Below, in pieces: positions 51,799 to 61,083 of a stretch of 64,000 nt of DNA. The stretch comes from Ruminococcus sp. (GTDB lineage: Bacteria; Bacillota; Clostridia; Oscillospirales; Ruminococcaceae): assembly GCF_019423705.1 (NCBI RefSeq), contig NZ_JAHZAX010000001.1:251998-315997 (forward strand), read 5' to 3'. The notes under the pieces were generated by a model. It ran no database searches and was not told the DNA's origin. It saw only the letters and a program-made list of their open reading frames with translations. Position 1 is the stretch's first letter; every line of letters begins with the position of its first letter. Position numbers and translations under genes: made by a program.

Positions 51799-53061
51799 AT
51801 GGAAGAGTACAATTATATATTGTTTATTGCACTTATTCTGCTTTCAACAAAAATTCTCGGTCTTGTTACAAAGAAGATGAAGCTGCCGCAGGTCGTCGGC
51901 GCTCTCTGCGCAGGCGTTATCTTGGGCCCTGCCGTCCTCGGAGCAGTAAAGGAGACTGAGTTCATCTCTGAGCTTTCTGAGCTTGGCGTAATAGTTCTTA
52001 TGTTCACCGCAGGACTTACGACGGATATAAAGGAGCTTAAGAAAACAGGAAAAGCGTCATTCATCATCGCATTGCTTGGCGTAATAGTTCCGCTCCTTGG
52101 CGGACTTGGACTTGCCGCAGCAATGGGTGTCGGCAAGGGCGACGATCTTGCCTGCACGCCATTCTTGCAGCACGTTTTCATCGGCGTTGTGCTGACGGCA
52201 ACATCAGTATCTATCACAGTCGAAACGCTTCGTGAGCTTGGAAAGCTTTCAACAAGAGCCGGTAACGCAATCCTCGGCGCAGCTATTATCGACGATATCC
52301 TTGGTATCATCGCCCTGACCCTTATCACGAGCCTTGCAGACACAAGCGTACACGTTATGACAGTTCTGCTCAAGATCGTGGCATTCTTTGTTGTAGCGAT
52401 CGGCTGCACAGTTGCATATCACATCGTATTTACAAAGTGGAGAAAAAGAGACAAGAAAGACCTCAGACGTCACGTTATCATTTCCTTTGTATTCTGCCTG
52501 TTTATGGCATATGTAGCTGAACTGTTCGGCGTTGCGGATATCACGGGCGCATTTGTCGCAGGTCTTGCTATCTCCAGCGAGAAGGACGTAAAGTACATAT
52601 CCAACAGATTTGAGACTCTTTCATATATGTTCCTTTCACCTGTATTCTTTGCAAGCATTGGACTTACAATGGGCGGAATAAAGATGAACGGCAAGATGAT
52701 AATATTTACAGTTCTGCTGTTGGTTGTGGCTATCATCACAAAGATAATCGGCTGCGGACTTGGCGCAAAGGTTTGCAAGTACACGAATCAAGAGAGTATA
52801 CAGATTGCAATGGGAATGATATCCAGAGGCGAAGTTGCACTTATCGTGGCAGCGAAAGGACAGAAGCTTGGACTTATGGGCGACGAGGTATTTGCGCCGA
52901 TCATCATAATGGTTGTTGCAACGACGATCATCACGCCTGTGTTCTTGAAGTTTGTGTTTAAGAACGATAAGGAAGAGGTTGTTAAGGACGATCTGCTTAA
53001 AACAGTTGAAGGATTCCACGAGTATGAGCAGGAGCTTCAGGACTTGTCAAGAAAAGATTAA
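51799..53061 (+). CDS. CPA2-family cation:proton antiporter
   Basis: This 420-residue membrane protein has about 12 membrane segments and belongs to the KefB/NapA-type group: an N-terminal KKMKLPQVVGALCAGVILGP, the core VLTATSVSITVETLRELG, AAIIDDILGIIALTLI with the two Asp typical of electrogenic exchangers, and MISRGEVALIVAAKG. It should exchange Na+ or K+ for protons. There is no C-terminal TrkA domain, only a short charged tail. GGAAGG lies 11 bases before the ATG. Its transcript begins with the hairpin at 51718-51766. Confidence 0.9.
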   Translation: MEEYNYILFIALILLSTKILGLVTKKMKLPQVVGALCAGVILGPAVLGAVKETEFISELSELGVIVLMFTAGLTTDIKELKKTGKASFIIALLGVIVPLLGGLGLAAAMGVGKGDDLACTPFLQHVFIGVVLTATSVSITVETLRELGKLSTRAGNAILGAAIIDDILGIIALTLITSLADTSVHVMTVLLKIVAFFVVAIGCTVAYHIVFTKWRKRDKKDLRRHVIISFVFCLFMAYVAELFGVADITGAFVAGLAISSEKDVKYISNRFETLSYMFLSPVFFASIGLTMGGIKMNGKMIIFTVLLLVVAIITKIIGCGLGAKVCKYTNQESIQIAMGMISRGEVALIVAAKGQKLGLMGDEVFAPIIIMVVATTIITPVFLKFVFKNDKEEVVKDDLLKTVEGFHEYEQELQDLSRKD

Positions 53062-53156
53062 AAAGTCCGAATTTGCACTCGTATCAAAAACTAGCGCAGC
53101 GAAGCGATTTTGCGACACAACTACCTCCGACAATAGACACCCGAAGTACAAAAATA

Positions 53157-53192
53157 AAAACACGGTAGAGCTAAAAACTCTACCGTGTTTTA
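53157..53192. terminator. Bidirectional terminator between antiporter and aspS
   Basis: AACACGGTAGAG-CTAAAAA-CTCTACCGTGTT with T-runs on both sides. A second hairpin GGGACG..CGTCCCC with CTACA lies at 53222-53250. Confidence 0.87.
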
Positions 53193-53277
53193 TTATGCAA
53201 TCATTGAAAATGCCAAAGCAAATGGGACGTCGAGGATGCCGTCCCCTACATAATTTTTGTAGTTTCTTTGGTGTGTA

Positions 53278-55059
53278 TTATTCTTTATCCGAAACAACAG
53301 TCTTGATGTGAAGCTCTTCAAGCTGCTTCTCATCAACTGTCGAAGGACAAGCACTCATAAGCTCGCTTGCGTTCTGTACCTTCGGGAAGGCTACAACATC
53401 TCTAAGACTGTCCGCATTGCAGATTATCATCGAAAGTCTGTCAAGACCTATGCCCATTCCGCCGTGAGGTGGAGCGGCATAACGATATGCGTCAACAAGG
53501 AAGCCAAACTTGGCTTCGATCTCTTCATCGCTCATTCCAAGTGCCTCGAACATCTTCTGCTGAAGCTCGTAATCTGTTATTCTCATCGAACCGGACGAAA
53601 GCTCTGTGCCGTTGAGTACAAGATCCCACGCCTTTGCTCGAACGTTGGCAGGATCGCTGTCAAGATAATCAAGACACTCTTCCATAGGCATCGTGAATGG
53701 GTGGTGAGCCGCTACCCAAGTGTCGTTCTCGTCATCGTATTCAAAGAACGGCATTTCTGTGATCCATACAAAGTTGTACTGACCCTCCGGGATAACGCCA
53801 AGACGCTTTCCGCAAATAAGTCTCAACGCACCCAATGTCGGCAGAACTACCTTGTTCTTGTCTGCGCAGATAAGAATAAGATCGCCCTTCTCTGCACCTG
53901 TTGCCGCAAGTATCTTGTCAAGATCGCCCTCGCCAAGGAATTTCTTGAATGAGCAGTTCGGCTCGTCAGCCCAGCGAATGTACGCAAGACCCTTTGCGCC
54001 TATGCCCTTTGCGTGCTCAACAAGCTTGTCGATCTCTTTTCTTGTGTATGTTGCCGCACCAGCCTTTACGTTTATCGCACGAACAGAACCGCCTGCCTCG
54101 ATAGCTGACTTGAATACAACAAAATCAATGTCCTTGACTGTGTCTGTAATGTCCTGTATCTCCATTCCAAAACGTGTGTCAGGCTTGTCAGAACCGTAAC
54201 GGTTCATAGCGTCTGCATATGTGAGCCTTGCCAATGGCAGCTTGATCTCAACATCAAGGATATCCTTGAACAGCTTTTCAATGTATCCCTCGATGCAAGC
54301 CTGTATGTCCTCCTGATCGACAAATGACATTTCAAGGTCGATCTGCGTGAACTCAGGCTGTCTGTCAGCTCGGAGGTCTTCGTCACGGAAACATCTTGCA
54401 AGCTGAATGTATCTGTCATAACCCGAGATCATAAGAAGCTGCTTGTATATCTGCGGAGACTGCGGAAGCGCATAGAACTTGCCCTCGTGTACTCTTGACG
54501 GAACAAGATAGTCTCTTGCGCCCTCAGGAGTTGACTTCATCATCATCGGCGTCTCGATCTCAAGGAAGCCGTTGTTGTAAAAGTATTCTCTCGTCACCTG
54601 TGCGATCTTGTGACGTGTGATGATGTTCTTCTGAAGCTTTGGATTTCTCAGATCAAGATAACGATACTTGAGCTTCAGCTCATCGTTTACCTTGTCGGAA
54701 TTTGTTACCTCAAACGGCGTTGTCTCAGCCTTTGAAAGTATCCTCAGATCGGATACAGCTACCTCGATCTTGCCTGTTTTCAGCTTCTCATTTACGCTCT
54801 CACGAGGACGTACAACGCCCTTTGCCATAAGAACATATTCGCTTCTTACCTGCTGAGCCTTTTCAAATACAGCTCTGTCAGTCTCGTCATTGAACGCAAG
54901 CTGAACAAGTCCAGTCCTGTCACGGAGATTGATGAAGATAAGGTTGCCCATATCTCTTACTCTGTCCGCAAAGCCGCATACAACGACTTCCTGCTCAGTC
55001 TCAGGCACTTCTCCGCAATAATGCGTCCTGCGGAGGTCTTTCATAGTATCAAGTTTCAT
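53278..55059 (-). CDS. aspS: Aspartyl-tRNA synthetase
   Basis: This 593-residue class II synthetase has an OB-fold anticodon domain (VVVCGFADRVRDMGNLIFINLRDRTG), motif 2 FRDEDLRADRQPEFTQIDLEMSF, the bacterial GAD insertion (about 285-430), and motif 3 GMGIGLDRL. The length is normal for bacterial AspRS. AAGGAAG lies before the ATG at 55059. It is the last gene of a minus-strand series headed by a T-box leader, 39 bases after the hypothetical membrane gene. Confidence 0.97.
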   Translation of the reverse strand: MKLDTMKDLRRTHYCGEVPETEQEVVVCGFADRVRDMGNLIFINLRDRTGLVQLAFNDETDRAVFEKAQQVRSEYVLMAKGVVRPRESVNEKLKTGKIEVAVSDLRILSKAETTPFEVTNSDKVNDELKLKYRYLDLRNPKLQKNIITRHKIAQVTREYFYNNGFLEIETPMMMKSTPEGARDYLVPSRVHEGKFYALPQSPQIYKQLLMISGYDRYIQLARCFRDEDLRADRQPEFTQIDLEMSFVDQEDIQACIEGYIEKLFKDILDVEIKLPLARLTYADAMNRYGSDKPDTRFGMEIQDITDTVKDIDFVVFKSAIEAGGSVRAINVKAGAATYTRKEIDKLVEHAKGIGAKGLAYIRWADEPNCSFKKFLGEGDLDKILAATGAEKGDLILICADKNKVVLPTLGALRLICGKRLGVIPEGQYNFVWITEMPFFEYDDENDTWVAAHHPFTMPMEECLDYLDSDPANVRAKAWDLVLNGTELSSGSMRITDYELQQKMFEALGMSDEEIEAKFGFLVDAYRYAAPPHGGMGIGLDRLSMIICNADSLRDVVAFPKVQNASELMSACPSTVDEKQLEELHIKTVVSDKE

Positions 55060-55098
55060 TTTTATTACTTCCTTCTTTATTATTTGCTATATTGGTTT

Positions 55099-55614
55099 TT
55101 ATTGCTCGTCGCCCTTATCGGTCTTTATGGTTGGAAAACTATCCAAATAAGCCCTTACGAACTTTTTCTTGTTGTCCCAGAACATTATGAATATGCCGAC
55201 TATCCATATCGCCGCAAAGCATATCGCACCGGTGTTTTCTTTCAATGCCACCAGCATAAGGGTCAAAAACAGCACAACGATCGTCCATATTATGCCGAAA
55301 ACGTAAGCGTATAAAGGCTTTCTGAACTTTCCATATATCCTAGAGCCGCCCTCGATCTTTTCCACCTTGCCGTAAAATCCCGTTGAGCCGCCGTCACGCT
55401 TTTTCGCCATATGGTGAAATACTTGGAAGCTTTCAGCGTCGGTGCGGTGACCGTAAAAAATGGTCTCCTCACGGTGATTTTTCATAAACCTGCCCTGCGA
55501 AAGTATGTTTATCGTGGGGCGGTGCTCGATAAGATCGCCGTCAAGCTTTCGCATAACACGCTTTGGCGTCAAGGACGTCTCCACCTCATAGCTTATGGGT
55601 CTTATCATCAGCAT
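55099..55614 (-). CDS. Hypothetical membrane protein in the hisS-aspS operon
   Basis: This 171-residue protein starts at the ATG that overlaps the previous stop (TAATG), with GAGGGCGAT upstream. The first ~100 residues are basic and soluble (RVMRKLDGDLIEHRPTINIL, FYGKVEKIEGGSRIYGKF); two membrane segments follow (about 103-122 and 128-146), then a short charged tail. No family is recognised. It may work with the zinc-ribbon-like protein encoded just before it. Confidence 0.6.
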   Translation of the reverse strand: MLMIRPISYEVETSLTPKRVMRKLDGDLIEHRPTINILSQGRFMKNHREETIFYGHRTDAESFQVFHHMAKKRDGGSTGFYGKVEKIEGGSRIYGKFRKPLYAYVFGIIWTIVVLFLTLMLVALKENTGAICFAAIWIVGIFIMFWDNKKKFVRAYLDSFPTIKTDKGDEQ

Positions 55615-55952
55615 TATTTATCGCCCTCGTCAGTTTTTTCAGCCTTTTCAGTTTTGCTTGGATAATCAGCAGGGTCAAAGACCTTGTCGTTTATCTTGAT
55701 CTGTCCGCCCGTGTGGGTGTTGCAGAGCATTCCGTAAATAGTGCCGCACTTTGTACATCTGAACTGATGAAACAGCTTTTCGGAATACCACTTGTTGTCA
55801 TCGTCCATTATCTTGTCAAGCGGGCAGGTCTGATATGTCATTTCCACCTCGCCTGCAAGAAGCATTCTCGCAAGTGAACCCACGCAAAGCATATATTCCT
55901 GCGGCGTGTGTATCTCGGTCAGCGGTATTTTTTCGCATTGTTCACATCTCAT
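55614..55952 (-). CDS. Hypothetical cysteine-rich protein in the hisS-aspS operon
   Basis: This 112-residue protein has CEQC near the N-terminus and FRCTKCGTIYGMLCNTHTGG later (about 70-90), a likely zinc ribbon of the CxxC..CxxxH kind. The start at 55952 is favoured by AAAGGACAAG; the frame extends to 55973 without a better site. The C-terminus is acidic and Lys-rich. The function is unknown. Confidence 0.62.
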   Translation of the reverse strand: MRCEQCEKIPLTEIHTPQEYMLCVGSLARMLLAGEVEMTYQTCPLDKIMDDDNKWYSEKLFHQFRCTKCGTIYGMLCNTHTGGQIKINDKVFDPADYPSKTEKAEKTDEGDK

Positions 55953-56014
55953 ATTGCTTGTCCTTTCCAGCACCTTAAAAGGCGCTTGCGCAAATACTTT
56001 CGCTTGTGCTTTTT

Positions 56015-57343
56015 TTACTTCTTTTCCCCAAGAAGCTTTTCCATTTCGCTGTCGATATCCTTGAACATTTCGTCCATAAGAGCGTTTGAAAAGCTCTCTG
56101 AGACCGTTTTGTCAAGCTTTATGTCAGTCTGCTCGCCGCTTCTCATATTCTTGAGCTTTGCAACGCCGCTTTCGATCTCGTTGTCGCCAAGTACCATAAC
56201 GAACTTTGCGTGGAGCTTGTCTGCATATTTCATCTGCGCTTTAAGTCCCCTGCCAACAAGGTCGTATTCAGCAAAGCAGCCGTCCGCTCTCAGAGCGCTT
56301 GCGATAGCCATAGCTTTTGCAACAGCCTTTTCGTCCATTGGCGCAATGTAAAGATCGCAGGTCTTTTGCTCCATAAAGTCGCAGCCTTGGCTCTCCATTG
56401 TGAGGATAAGTCGCTCAAGACCCATTCCAAAGCCGAGAGCAGGGGTTTTCGCTCCCCCAAGCTGGTCGATAAGGCCGTCGTAACGTCCGCCGCCGCAAAC
56501 CGTTCCTTGTGCGCCGATATCAGTCGAAATGAACTCGAAAACTGTTCTTGTATAATAGTCAAGACCTCTTACGATCTTTGGATTTATGCTAAACTCAATG
56601 CCCATAACGGAAAGATATTCCTGCACCTTTTCAAAGTGCTCTTTGCAATCGTCGCAAAGATAATCGAGTATAACAGGTGCGTCTTTGCCGATATCCTGAC
56701 ATATCTCAGACTTGCAGTCGAGTATCCTCATAGGGTTCTTTTCAAGTCTTTCCTGACAAGTGCCGCAAAGCTCGTCCTTTCTTGCGGCGAAATATTCCTT
56801 CAATGCCTTGTGATATTCTGCTCGGCATTTTGGACAGCCGATAGAATTGATGTTGAGCTTTATTCCTTGAAGCCCAACTCTGTCAAGAATACTCTTCGCA
56901 AGGGAAATGACCTCAGCGTCAGCTCTTGGGCTTTCAGAACCCACCATTTCGCAGCCGAACTGGTGGAACTCTCTCAGTCTGCCCTTTTGCGGCTTCTCGT
57001 GTCTGAAACATGAAAGTATATAGTAAGCCTTCTGTGGGAAGCCTTCGTTCATAATGCCGTTTTCCAGCATTGCACGCATAGTGCCTGCCGTGCCCTCCGG
57101 ACGGAGCGTGAACTTTGTGTCGCCTGCTGCGGTAACAGAGTACATTTCCTTCTGAACAACGTCCGTCGTCTCACCCACCGAGCGGACGAAAAGTCCTGTG
57201 TCCTCAAAAGTCGGTATGCGTATCTCCTTGAAACCGTAAAGTTCAGCGGCTTCTGATACGATCTTTTCAACTGTGTGCCATTTATAGACCTGTGAAGGTA
57301 CAACGTCAGCCGTGCCCTTTGGTCTTTTTACTATCAATGCCAT
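56015..57343 (-). CDS. hisS: Histidyl-tRNA synthetase
   Basis: This 442-residue class II synthetase shows motif 1 PKGTADVVPSQVYKW, motif 2 RPEGTAGTMRA.., the histidine loop VRGLDYYTRTVFEF, and GFGMGLERLIL. The start at 57343 follows GAAAGGAATG. A cysteine-rich insert (CGTCQERLEKNPMRILDCKS..CDDC) typical of many HisRS of this group is present. It lies between the ydcF-like gene and the two hypotheticals in the T-box operon. Confidence 0.97.
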   Translation of the reverse strand: MALIVKRPKGTADVVPSQVYKWHTVEKIVSEAAELYGFKEIRIPTFEDTGLFVRSVGETTDVVQKEMYSVTAAGDTKFTLRPEGTAGTMRAMLENGIMNEGFPQKAYYILSCFRHEKPQKGRLREFHQFGCEMVGSESPRADAEVISLAKSILDRVGLQGIKLNINSIGCPKCRAEYHKALKEYFAARKDELCGTCQERLEKNPMRILDCKSEICQDIGKDAPVILDYLCDDCKEHFEKVQEYLSVMGIEFSINPKIVRGLDYYTRTVFEFISTDIGAQGTVCGGGRYDGLIDQLGGAKTPALGFGMGLERLILTMESQGCDFMEQKTCDLYIAPMDEKAVAKAMAIASALRADGCFAEYDLVGRGLKAQMKYADKLHAKFVMVLGDNEIESGVAKLKNMRSGEQTDIKLDKTVSESFSNALMDEMFKDIDSEMEKLLGEKK

Positions 57344-57414
57344 TAATTTTACATTCCTTTCTGTATTTTGTGTTATGACCATACAAGTTCAGCTGCAAAC
57401 AGACATCGTGATAG

Positions 57415-57440
57415 CGGGCGACCAAAGGTCGCCCCTACAT
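57415..57440. repeat. Dispersed palindrome, GGGCGACC type
   Basis: GGGCGACC-AAA-GGTCGCCC followed by CTACA, in the 130-bp gap between ydcF-like and hisS. No U-run on the minus strand, so read-through is expected. Confidence 0.75.
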
Positions 57441-57473
57441 AATGCTGACACTTAGAATTGTATTCACAACATT

Positions 57474-58085
57474 TCAAATTTCAAAATCGTCAATAAGACC
57501 TTTTTTTATATAATAACCGAATTTAAGGCATTCGTCAAGTGCTGTCCTGCTGCCTTTTTCGGTCATAAACCAGTTATTTCGCTGAGTGCTGCCACGGCTT
57601 GCAGGACAGGGGATGATCTCAAGCTCCTGCCCGAATATCTTTTCCGCAAGCTTTTGCGCACGCCGCATATGATAAGCCGTCGTCACGATGATAACGCTTT
57701 TGCAGTCGGGATGTTCCCTTTCAAGTATCTCTCTCGCAAAAATAAGGTTCTCACAAGTCGTCTGCGACCTAGTCTCAGCGATGATATTTTCCCTCGGTAT
57801 GCCAAGCCTTTCCGCCGCAATTAGCATAGACTTGTATTCAGCCATTTCTCCAAGGCTGGTGGCCTGCACCTTTCCGCCGCAGAACATAAGCCTTGCGCAT
57901 TTGCCGCCGTGAAAAAGCTCCGCCGCCAAAGGCACACGATAATCGCAGGCCTTTCGGCTTCCAAGCACAATAACAATGTCAGCGCAGCGCCCGTCATATT
58001 CAAGCCCCTCAAACAGCAGCTTGTCAATGACCTCACGGGAGATATTAGTTTTTGCAAGTTTTGTAAGCTCGCTGGCTCTCATCAT
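57474..58085 (-). CDS. YdcF/DUF218-family protein
   Basis: This 203-residue protein has DUF218 motifs: ADIVIVLGSRKACDYRVPLAAELF, LMFCGGK, IAETRSQTTCENLIFA and IIVTTAYHMRRAQKLA. The fold is Rossmann-like; members act in cell-envelope metabolism or are of unknown function. There is no membrane segment, unlike SanA/ElyC. The start has two adjacent ATG codons (58085 and 58082) after GGCGGT. It is the first gene after the T-box, so it is co-regulated with hisS and aspS. Confidence 0.83.
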   Translation of the reverse strand: MMRASELTKLAKTNISREVIDKLLFEGLEYDGRCADIVIVLGSRKACDYRVPLAAELFHGGKCARLMFCGGKVQATSLGEMAEYKSMLIAAERLGIPRENIIAETRSQTTCENLIFAREILEREHPDCKSVIIVTTAYHMRRAQKLAEKIFGQELEIIPCPASRGSTQRNNWFMTEKGSRTALDECLKFGYYIKKGLIDDFEI

Positions 58086-58116
58086 TATACCGCCTTTTTG
58101 TGTTTTTTGCTTCGCA

Positions 58117-58350
58117 AAAAAAATAAAGTCATCCCTAAAGAAGGGACGACTTTTACCGTGATACCACCCTAATTATCCGAAACACATTTTGCCGCTTCGG
58201 ATCACTCAGTTTCCTTTAACGCAGAAATACGTCCGCCCTTAAACAAGCGGAAGCTCCAAGGCGTCCTTCTGCTCATTCCTACCGCAAGCCCTCTCACTAT
58301 CGGCTCTCGCTGAAGCTCGGTATAAGCATACTCTCCTCTTCATCGCTTTC
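58117..58350 (-). promoter_or_regulatory. T-box leader, probable aspartate specificity
   Basis: On the minus strand the leader opens with GATGAAGAGGAGAGTA and a stem I with GCGAGAGCCGATAGTGAGAG. The specifier loop follows TGAGCA and reads GAAGGACGCC, with GAC (Asp) at 58265-58263. The T-box AGGGTGGTATCACGG is at 58170-58156, and the terminator AAGTCGTCCC..GGGATGACTT with eight T ends at 58117. It controls ydcF-hisS-aspS. A GGA (Gly) reading one base earlier is possible but unlikely from the genes controlled. Confidence 0.9.
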
Positions 58351-58391
58351 TATTATATAAATATGTGATATGTCGATATCGATCAATGCGC

Positions 58392-58799
58392 CTAGATTGC
58401 AGACGGATTGATAATGTCACGCCAGTCAAGATCGCCACGCTCAAGTGCGTGGATAAGCGCTTCCGCCGTTGCAATGTTCGTCGCAACCGGGATATTGTGT
58501 ACGTCGCATAACCTAAGTAGGTTCATATCATTAGGCTCGTGCGGCTTTACGGAGATAGGATCTCTGAAAAACAGCAAAAGGTCGATCTCGTTGCAGGAAA
58601 TTCTCGCAGCGATCTGCTGGTCGCCGCCCTGTGAGCCGCTGAGATAACGCTGTACGTTGAGCCCAGTTGCCTCAGCTACCATTTTGCCTGTTGTTCCTGT
58701 GGCACATAAATTGTGCTTGCTCAGCACGCCGCAGTATGCGATACAGAACTGTACCATAAGTTCCTTCTTTGTGTCGTGAGCGATAAGTGCAATGTTCAA
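58392..58799 (-). CDS. mgsA: Methylglyoxal synthase
   Basis: This 135-residue enzyme turns dihydroxyacetone phosphate into methylglyoxal, a bypass of lower glycolysis. It shows [19 protein letters not shown], the phosphate loop [15 protein letters not shown] with catalytic Asp, and [16 protein letters not shown]. The start is TTG at 58799 after GGGGGG. The gene is 84 bases downstream of the MinD-like gene, an order known from clostridial min clusters (minD-minE-rodA-mgsA), but minE and rodA are absent here. Confidence 0.95.
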   Translation of the reverse strand: MNIALIAHDTKKELMVQFCIAYCGVLSKHNLCATGTTGKMVAEATGLNVQRYLSGSQGGDQQIAARISCNEIDLLLFFRDPISVKPHEPNDMNLLRLCDVHNIPVATNIATAEALIHALERGDLDWRDIINPSAI

Positions 58800-58883
58800 T
58801 GGAAACCCCCCGTTTTATGTGATGAATTTGTGATTTAAAAATACGTCCAGATGATCGGGTCTGCCTGAAAACTGCTCAGCTTA

Positions 58884-59621
58884 TCAGACCTTGATTGAAA
58901 GGGGTATGTGCTCGCCCTTGATCCTTCTTGAGATAGCAGAGAATGCAAGGAAGCCCATTGAGCTGGACGAAAGCGGTGCGCCCTTACCTGTTGCAAGCGG
59001 GATAGCGCTGTCCTCAGGGATAACGCCGAGAAGCTGTACGCCGACTGTGTCGATGATAGCGTCAAGGTCGTCCATTTCGTCAAACTCGAATATTCTCTTG
59101 TTTGCCTTGTTGATAACAAGTCTCTGCTTCTGATTACCTCTCTTATAGAACTCGTCCGACATCATTCTTGCGTCTCTTACGCATACAGGGTCAGGAGTTG
59201 TTACGATAAGGATAAGATCAGAGTTCGTTACGATATCAAATACAGAACCGTTGATACCGGCAGATGTGTCGATGATGATGTATTCAAAATACTTTCTCAT
59301 TTCCTGTGTGATCTTCTCAATGTCCTCAGCCTTGAGCTGTACGAACGGATCGGACGGTGCACAAAGCACGCTGAGATTTGAAGCAAGCTTTACAGTTGTA
59401 GTTGCCTTGTATACGTCGCAGGTGCCGTCAAGAACGTCGCCCAGGTCGTATGTAATATTACCCTGCATACCAAGCATAATATCCATACATCTCAGACCGA
59501 AGTCAAGCTCGATGATAAGAGTACGGTTGCCCTGTTTAGCAAGAGCGTAACCGAGACAGGCGCTGATAGAAGATTTACCTGTTCCGCCTTTACCCGAAGT
59601 AACTGCAATAATTTTTGACAT
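58884..59621 (-). CDS. minD: MinD-like septum-site ATPase
   Basis: This 245-residue ParA/MinD ATPase has the deviant Walker A KGGTGKSS, switch I-like ELDFGLRCMDIMLG (usually LDxGLRNLD), and IIIDTSAGI. It ends with a short amphipathic stretch (AISRRIKGEHIPLSIKV) in place of the classic MinD membrane anchor. The start at 59621 follows GGAG; the frame upstream to 59729 is leader. No minC or minE is in the window. Because mgsA follows, a MinD origin is likely; another ParA-family role remains possible. Confidence 0.78.
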   Translation of the reverse strand: MSKIIAVTSGKGGTGKSSISACLGYALAKQGNRTLIIELDFGLRCMDIMLGMQGNITYDLGDVLDGTCDVYKATTTVKLASNLSVLCAPSDPFVQLKAEDIEKITQEMRKYFEYIIIDTSAGINGSVFDIVTNSDLILIVTTPDPVCVRDARMMSDEFYKRGNQKQRLVINKANKRIFEFDEMDDLDAIIDTVGVQLLGVIPEDSAIPLATGKGAPLSSSSMGFLAFSAISRRIKGEHIPLSIKV

Positions 59622-60287
59622 AAAACTCATTGCTCCTTTCATATATGATTCCGCAGCCAAGCCGCAGAACTCGTTATCAATAAATAGATAAAAATAAAAC
59701 AAAACACAAAACGTCAAGTCTTTGCACAAAGCCTTGCTGTGACGTTATAGCGTTACCTAATAATATTCTACCACATTTTTTGAAATTGTCAAAGAGAAAT
59801 ACATAAAAAAGTGCAAAATCGTTAATTCACATTAATTTTCATATAACGATTTAGCTATTTTGCACAACAATATACAAACTCTGCATAATTATACAAAGCC
59901 ATATTCCAAAAGCGTGATGAAAAGCATTACATTTTTGATATCACCATACAGATATCCATATTGATGATATTTTATTATACATCGGAAATATTAAACCTAT
60001 GAAAAAGAATTTTGAAATTTATTTAACAAGACTTTATATGTTTATACATATAGATATGCGCAAGTAATCATTTATGCGAAATTATGCGAAAATAGTGAGG
60101 CAAAAGCGAAATTTTCTGTACACCAATGGTCTTTGCGAAAACGTTTTAATTTTGCGGCCGAATATGCAAACGATCAACCAGTAATAAAACCGCAGGACAG
60201 ACATATAAATGTACAAACCCTCAGACAAGGGATATCTTGAACATCACAACATAACACAGACCAACGAGAAAAGGGAGGAAAAGGAGA
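59622..60287. promoter_or_regulatory. Intergenic region with minD promoter and leader hairpin
   Basis: On the minus strand TTGACA (59787-59792), a 16-base spacer and TAGAAT (59765-59770) form the minD promoter. The leader contains AACGTCA..TGACGTT arms (about 59709-59745). From 59800 to 60287 the DNA is AT-rich; no promoter for the plus-strand gene was clear and no ORF has a ribosome site. Confidence 0.6.
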
Positions 60288-60755
60288 ATGTTCATAAAAA
60301 CCATAAAGCTCAAAAGACCGAAGGCAGGGGTCGTGGGGGCGATAGTGTGTGCAGTCGTGCTCATTGCGGTAGTGATCGTGACAGCGTGCAGGCTCACGGG
60401 CACGACGGTATATGAAATGAAAAGCGAAGCCCAGCGGCAGGCGTTTTTGAAAGAAATGGGCTGGGAGGTCTCAGAAGAGTACGACGAGTGCAAAGCTATC
60501 GAGATACCGAAAGAGTTCAACGACGTCTACACAAAGTACAACGATCTGCAAAAGCAGCAGGGCTTTGATCTTGCTAAATACAAAGGAGAGACCGCCGAGG
60601 TCTATACATACCGTATAAAAAACTACAAAGGCTATGAGAAAAAGGGCGAGATAAGGGCGAACCTTATCGTATGCAAAGGTCAGCTCATCGGCGGAGATGT
60701 TTGCTCTGCGGAGCTTGACGGCTTTATGCAGGGCTTGAAAAAGCTCTCCAAGTGA
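60288..60755 (+). CDS. DUF4830-type membrane-anchored protein
   Basis: This 155-residue protein has a basic N-terminus, one membrane segment (about 14-34, AGVVGAIVCAVVLIAVVIVTA), then an outer domain MGWEVSEEYDECKAIEIPKEFNDVYTKYN with LQKQQGFDLAKYKG. That wording matches DUF4830, a family often linked to spore-forming Firmicutes with unknown function. GGGAGGAAAAGGAG lies just before the ATG. It is transcribed alone; a palindrome with a U-run lies at 60837-60861. Confidence 0.78.
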   Translation: MFIKTIKLKRPKAGVVGAIVCAVVLIAVVIVTACRLTGTTVYEMKSEAQRQAFLKEMGWEVSEEYDECKAIEIPKEFNDVYTKYNDLQKQQGFDLAKYKGETAEVYTYRIKNYKGYEKKGEIRANLIVCKGQLIGGDVCSAELDGFMQGLKKLSK

Positions 60756-60861
60756 GGAGTGATGCTTGAAGTGAGGAGTTAGGAGTGAGGAGTGAGGAAT
60801 GAAGGTATCGCCTTTGGCGATGATATTTTGTTTTTCGGGGCGACCAATGGTCGCCCTTTTT
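60755..60861 (+). repeat. Short tandem repeat (GTGAGGAGT) followed by terminator-type palindrome
   Basis: From 60755 to about 60800 the words GTGAGGAGT, TTAGGAGT and GTGAGGAAT repeat five or six times with small changes. At 60837-60861 is the dispersed palindrome GGGGCGACC-AAT-GGTCGCCC with TTTTTG, likely the terminator of the DUF4830 gene. Confidence 0.65.
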
Positions 60862-60956
60862 GTGCGCTGTTGTGCTGTTTGCAAATTTGCAAAAAAAATA
60901 ACCGCTCTGCTAAAAAGCGGCGGCAAAAATAGTAAAAATACAAAATACGAAATAAA

Positions 60957-60985
60957 TTGACAAATGTTCACTTTTGTGCTATATT
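60957..60985 (+). promoter_or_regulatory. Promoter of toxin mRNA 3
   Basis: TTGACA (60957-60962), a 17-base spacer, TATATT (60980-60985), context TGTGCTATATT. The leader of about 90 nt includes GGTAGGCGGTTGTCCTC as in module 2. Confidence 0.77.
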
Positions 60986-61083
60986 ATACACGGAGCATAC
61001 CAGAACGGTAGGCGGTTGTCCTCTCGAAGAAACGATCGGAGTATCACCTAGGGTGAAATCGAGCGTGGAGTGAGGTTGATAGT

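Noticed and set aside
60209..60415. 68-codon plus-strand frame overlapping the DUF4830 gene start
   Set aside because: The ribosome site GGGAGGAAAAGGAG fits the ATG at 60288 in another frame, and the 68-codon product is a Lys/Glu-rich leader shadow.
60755..60800. Tandem GTGAGGAGT words considered as a CRISPR-like array
   Set aside because: Units are 8-10 bases with no spacers of even length and no cas genes nearby; it is a simple short tandem repeat.
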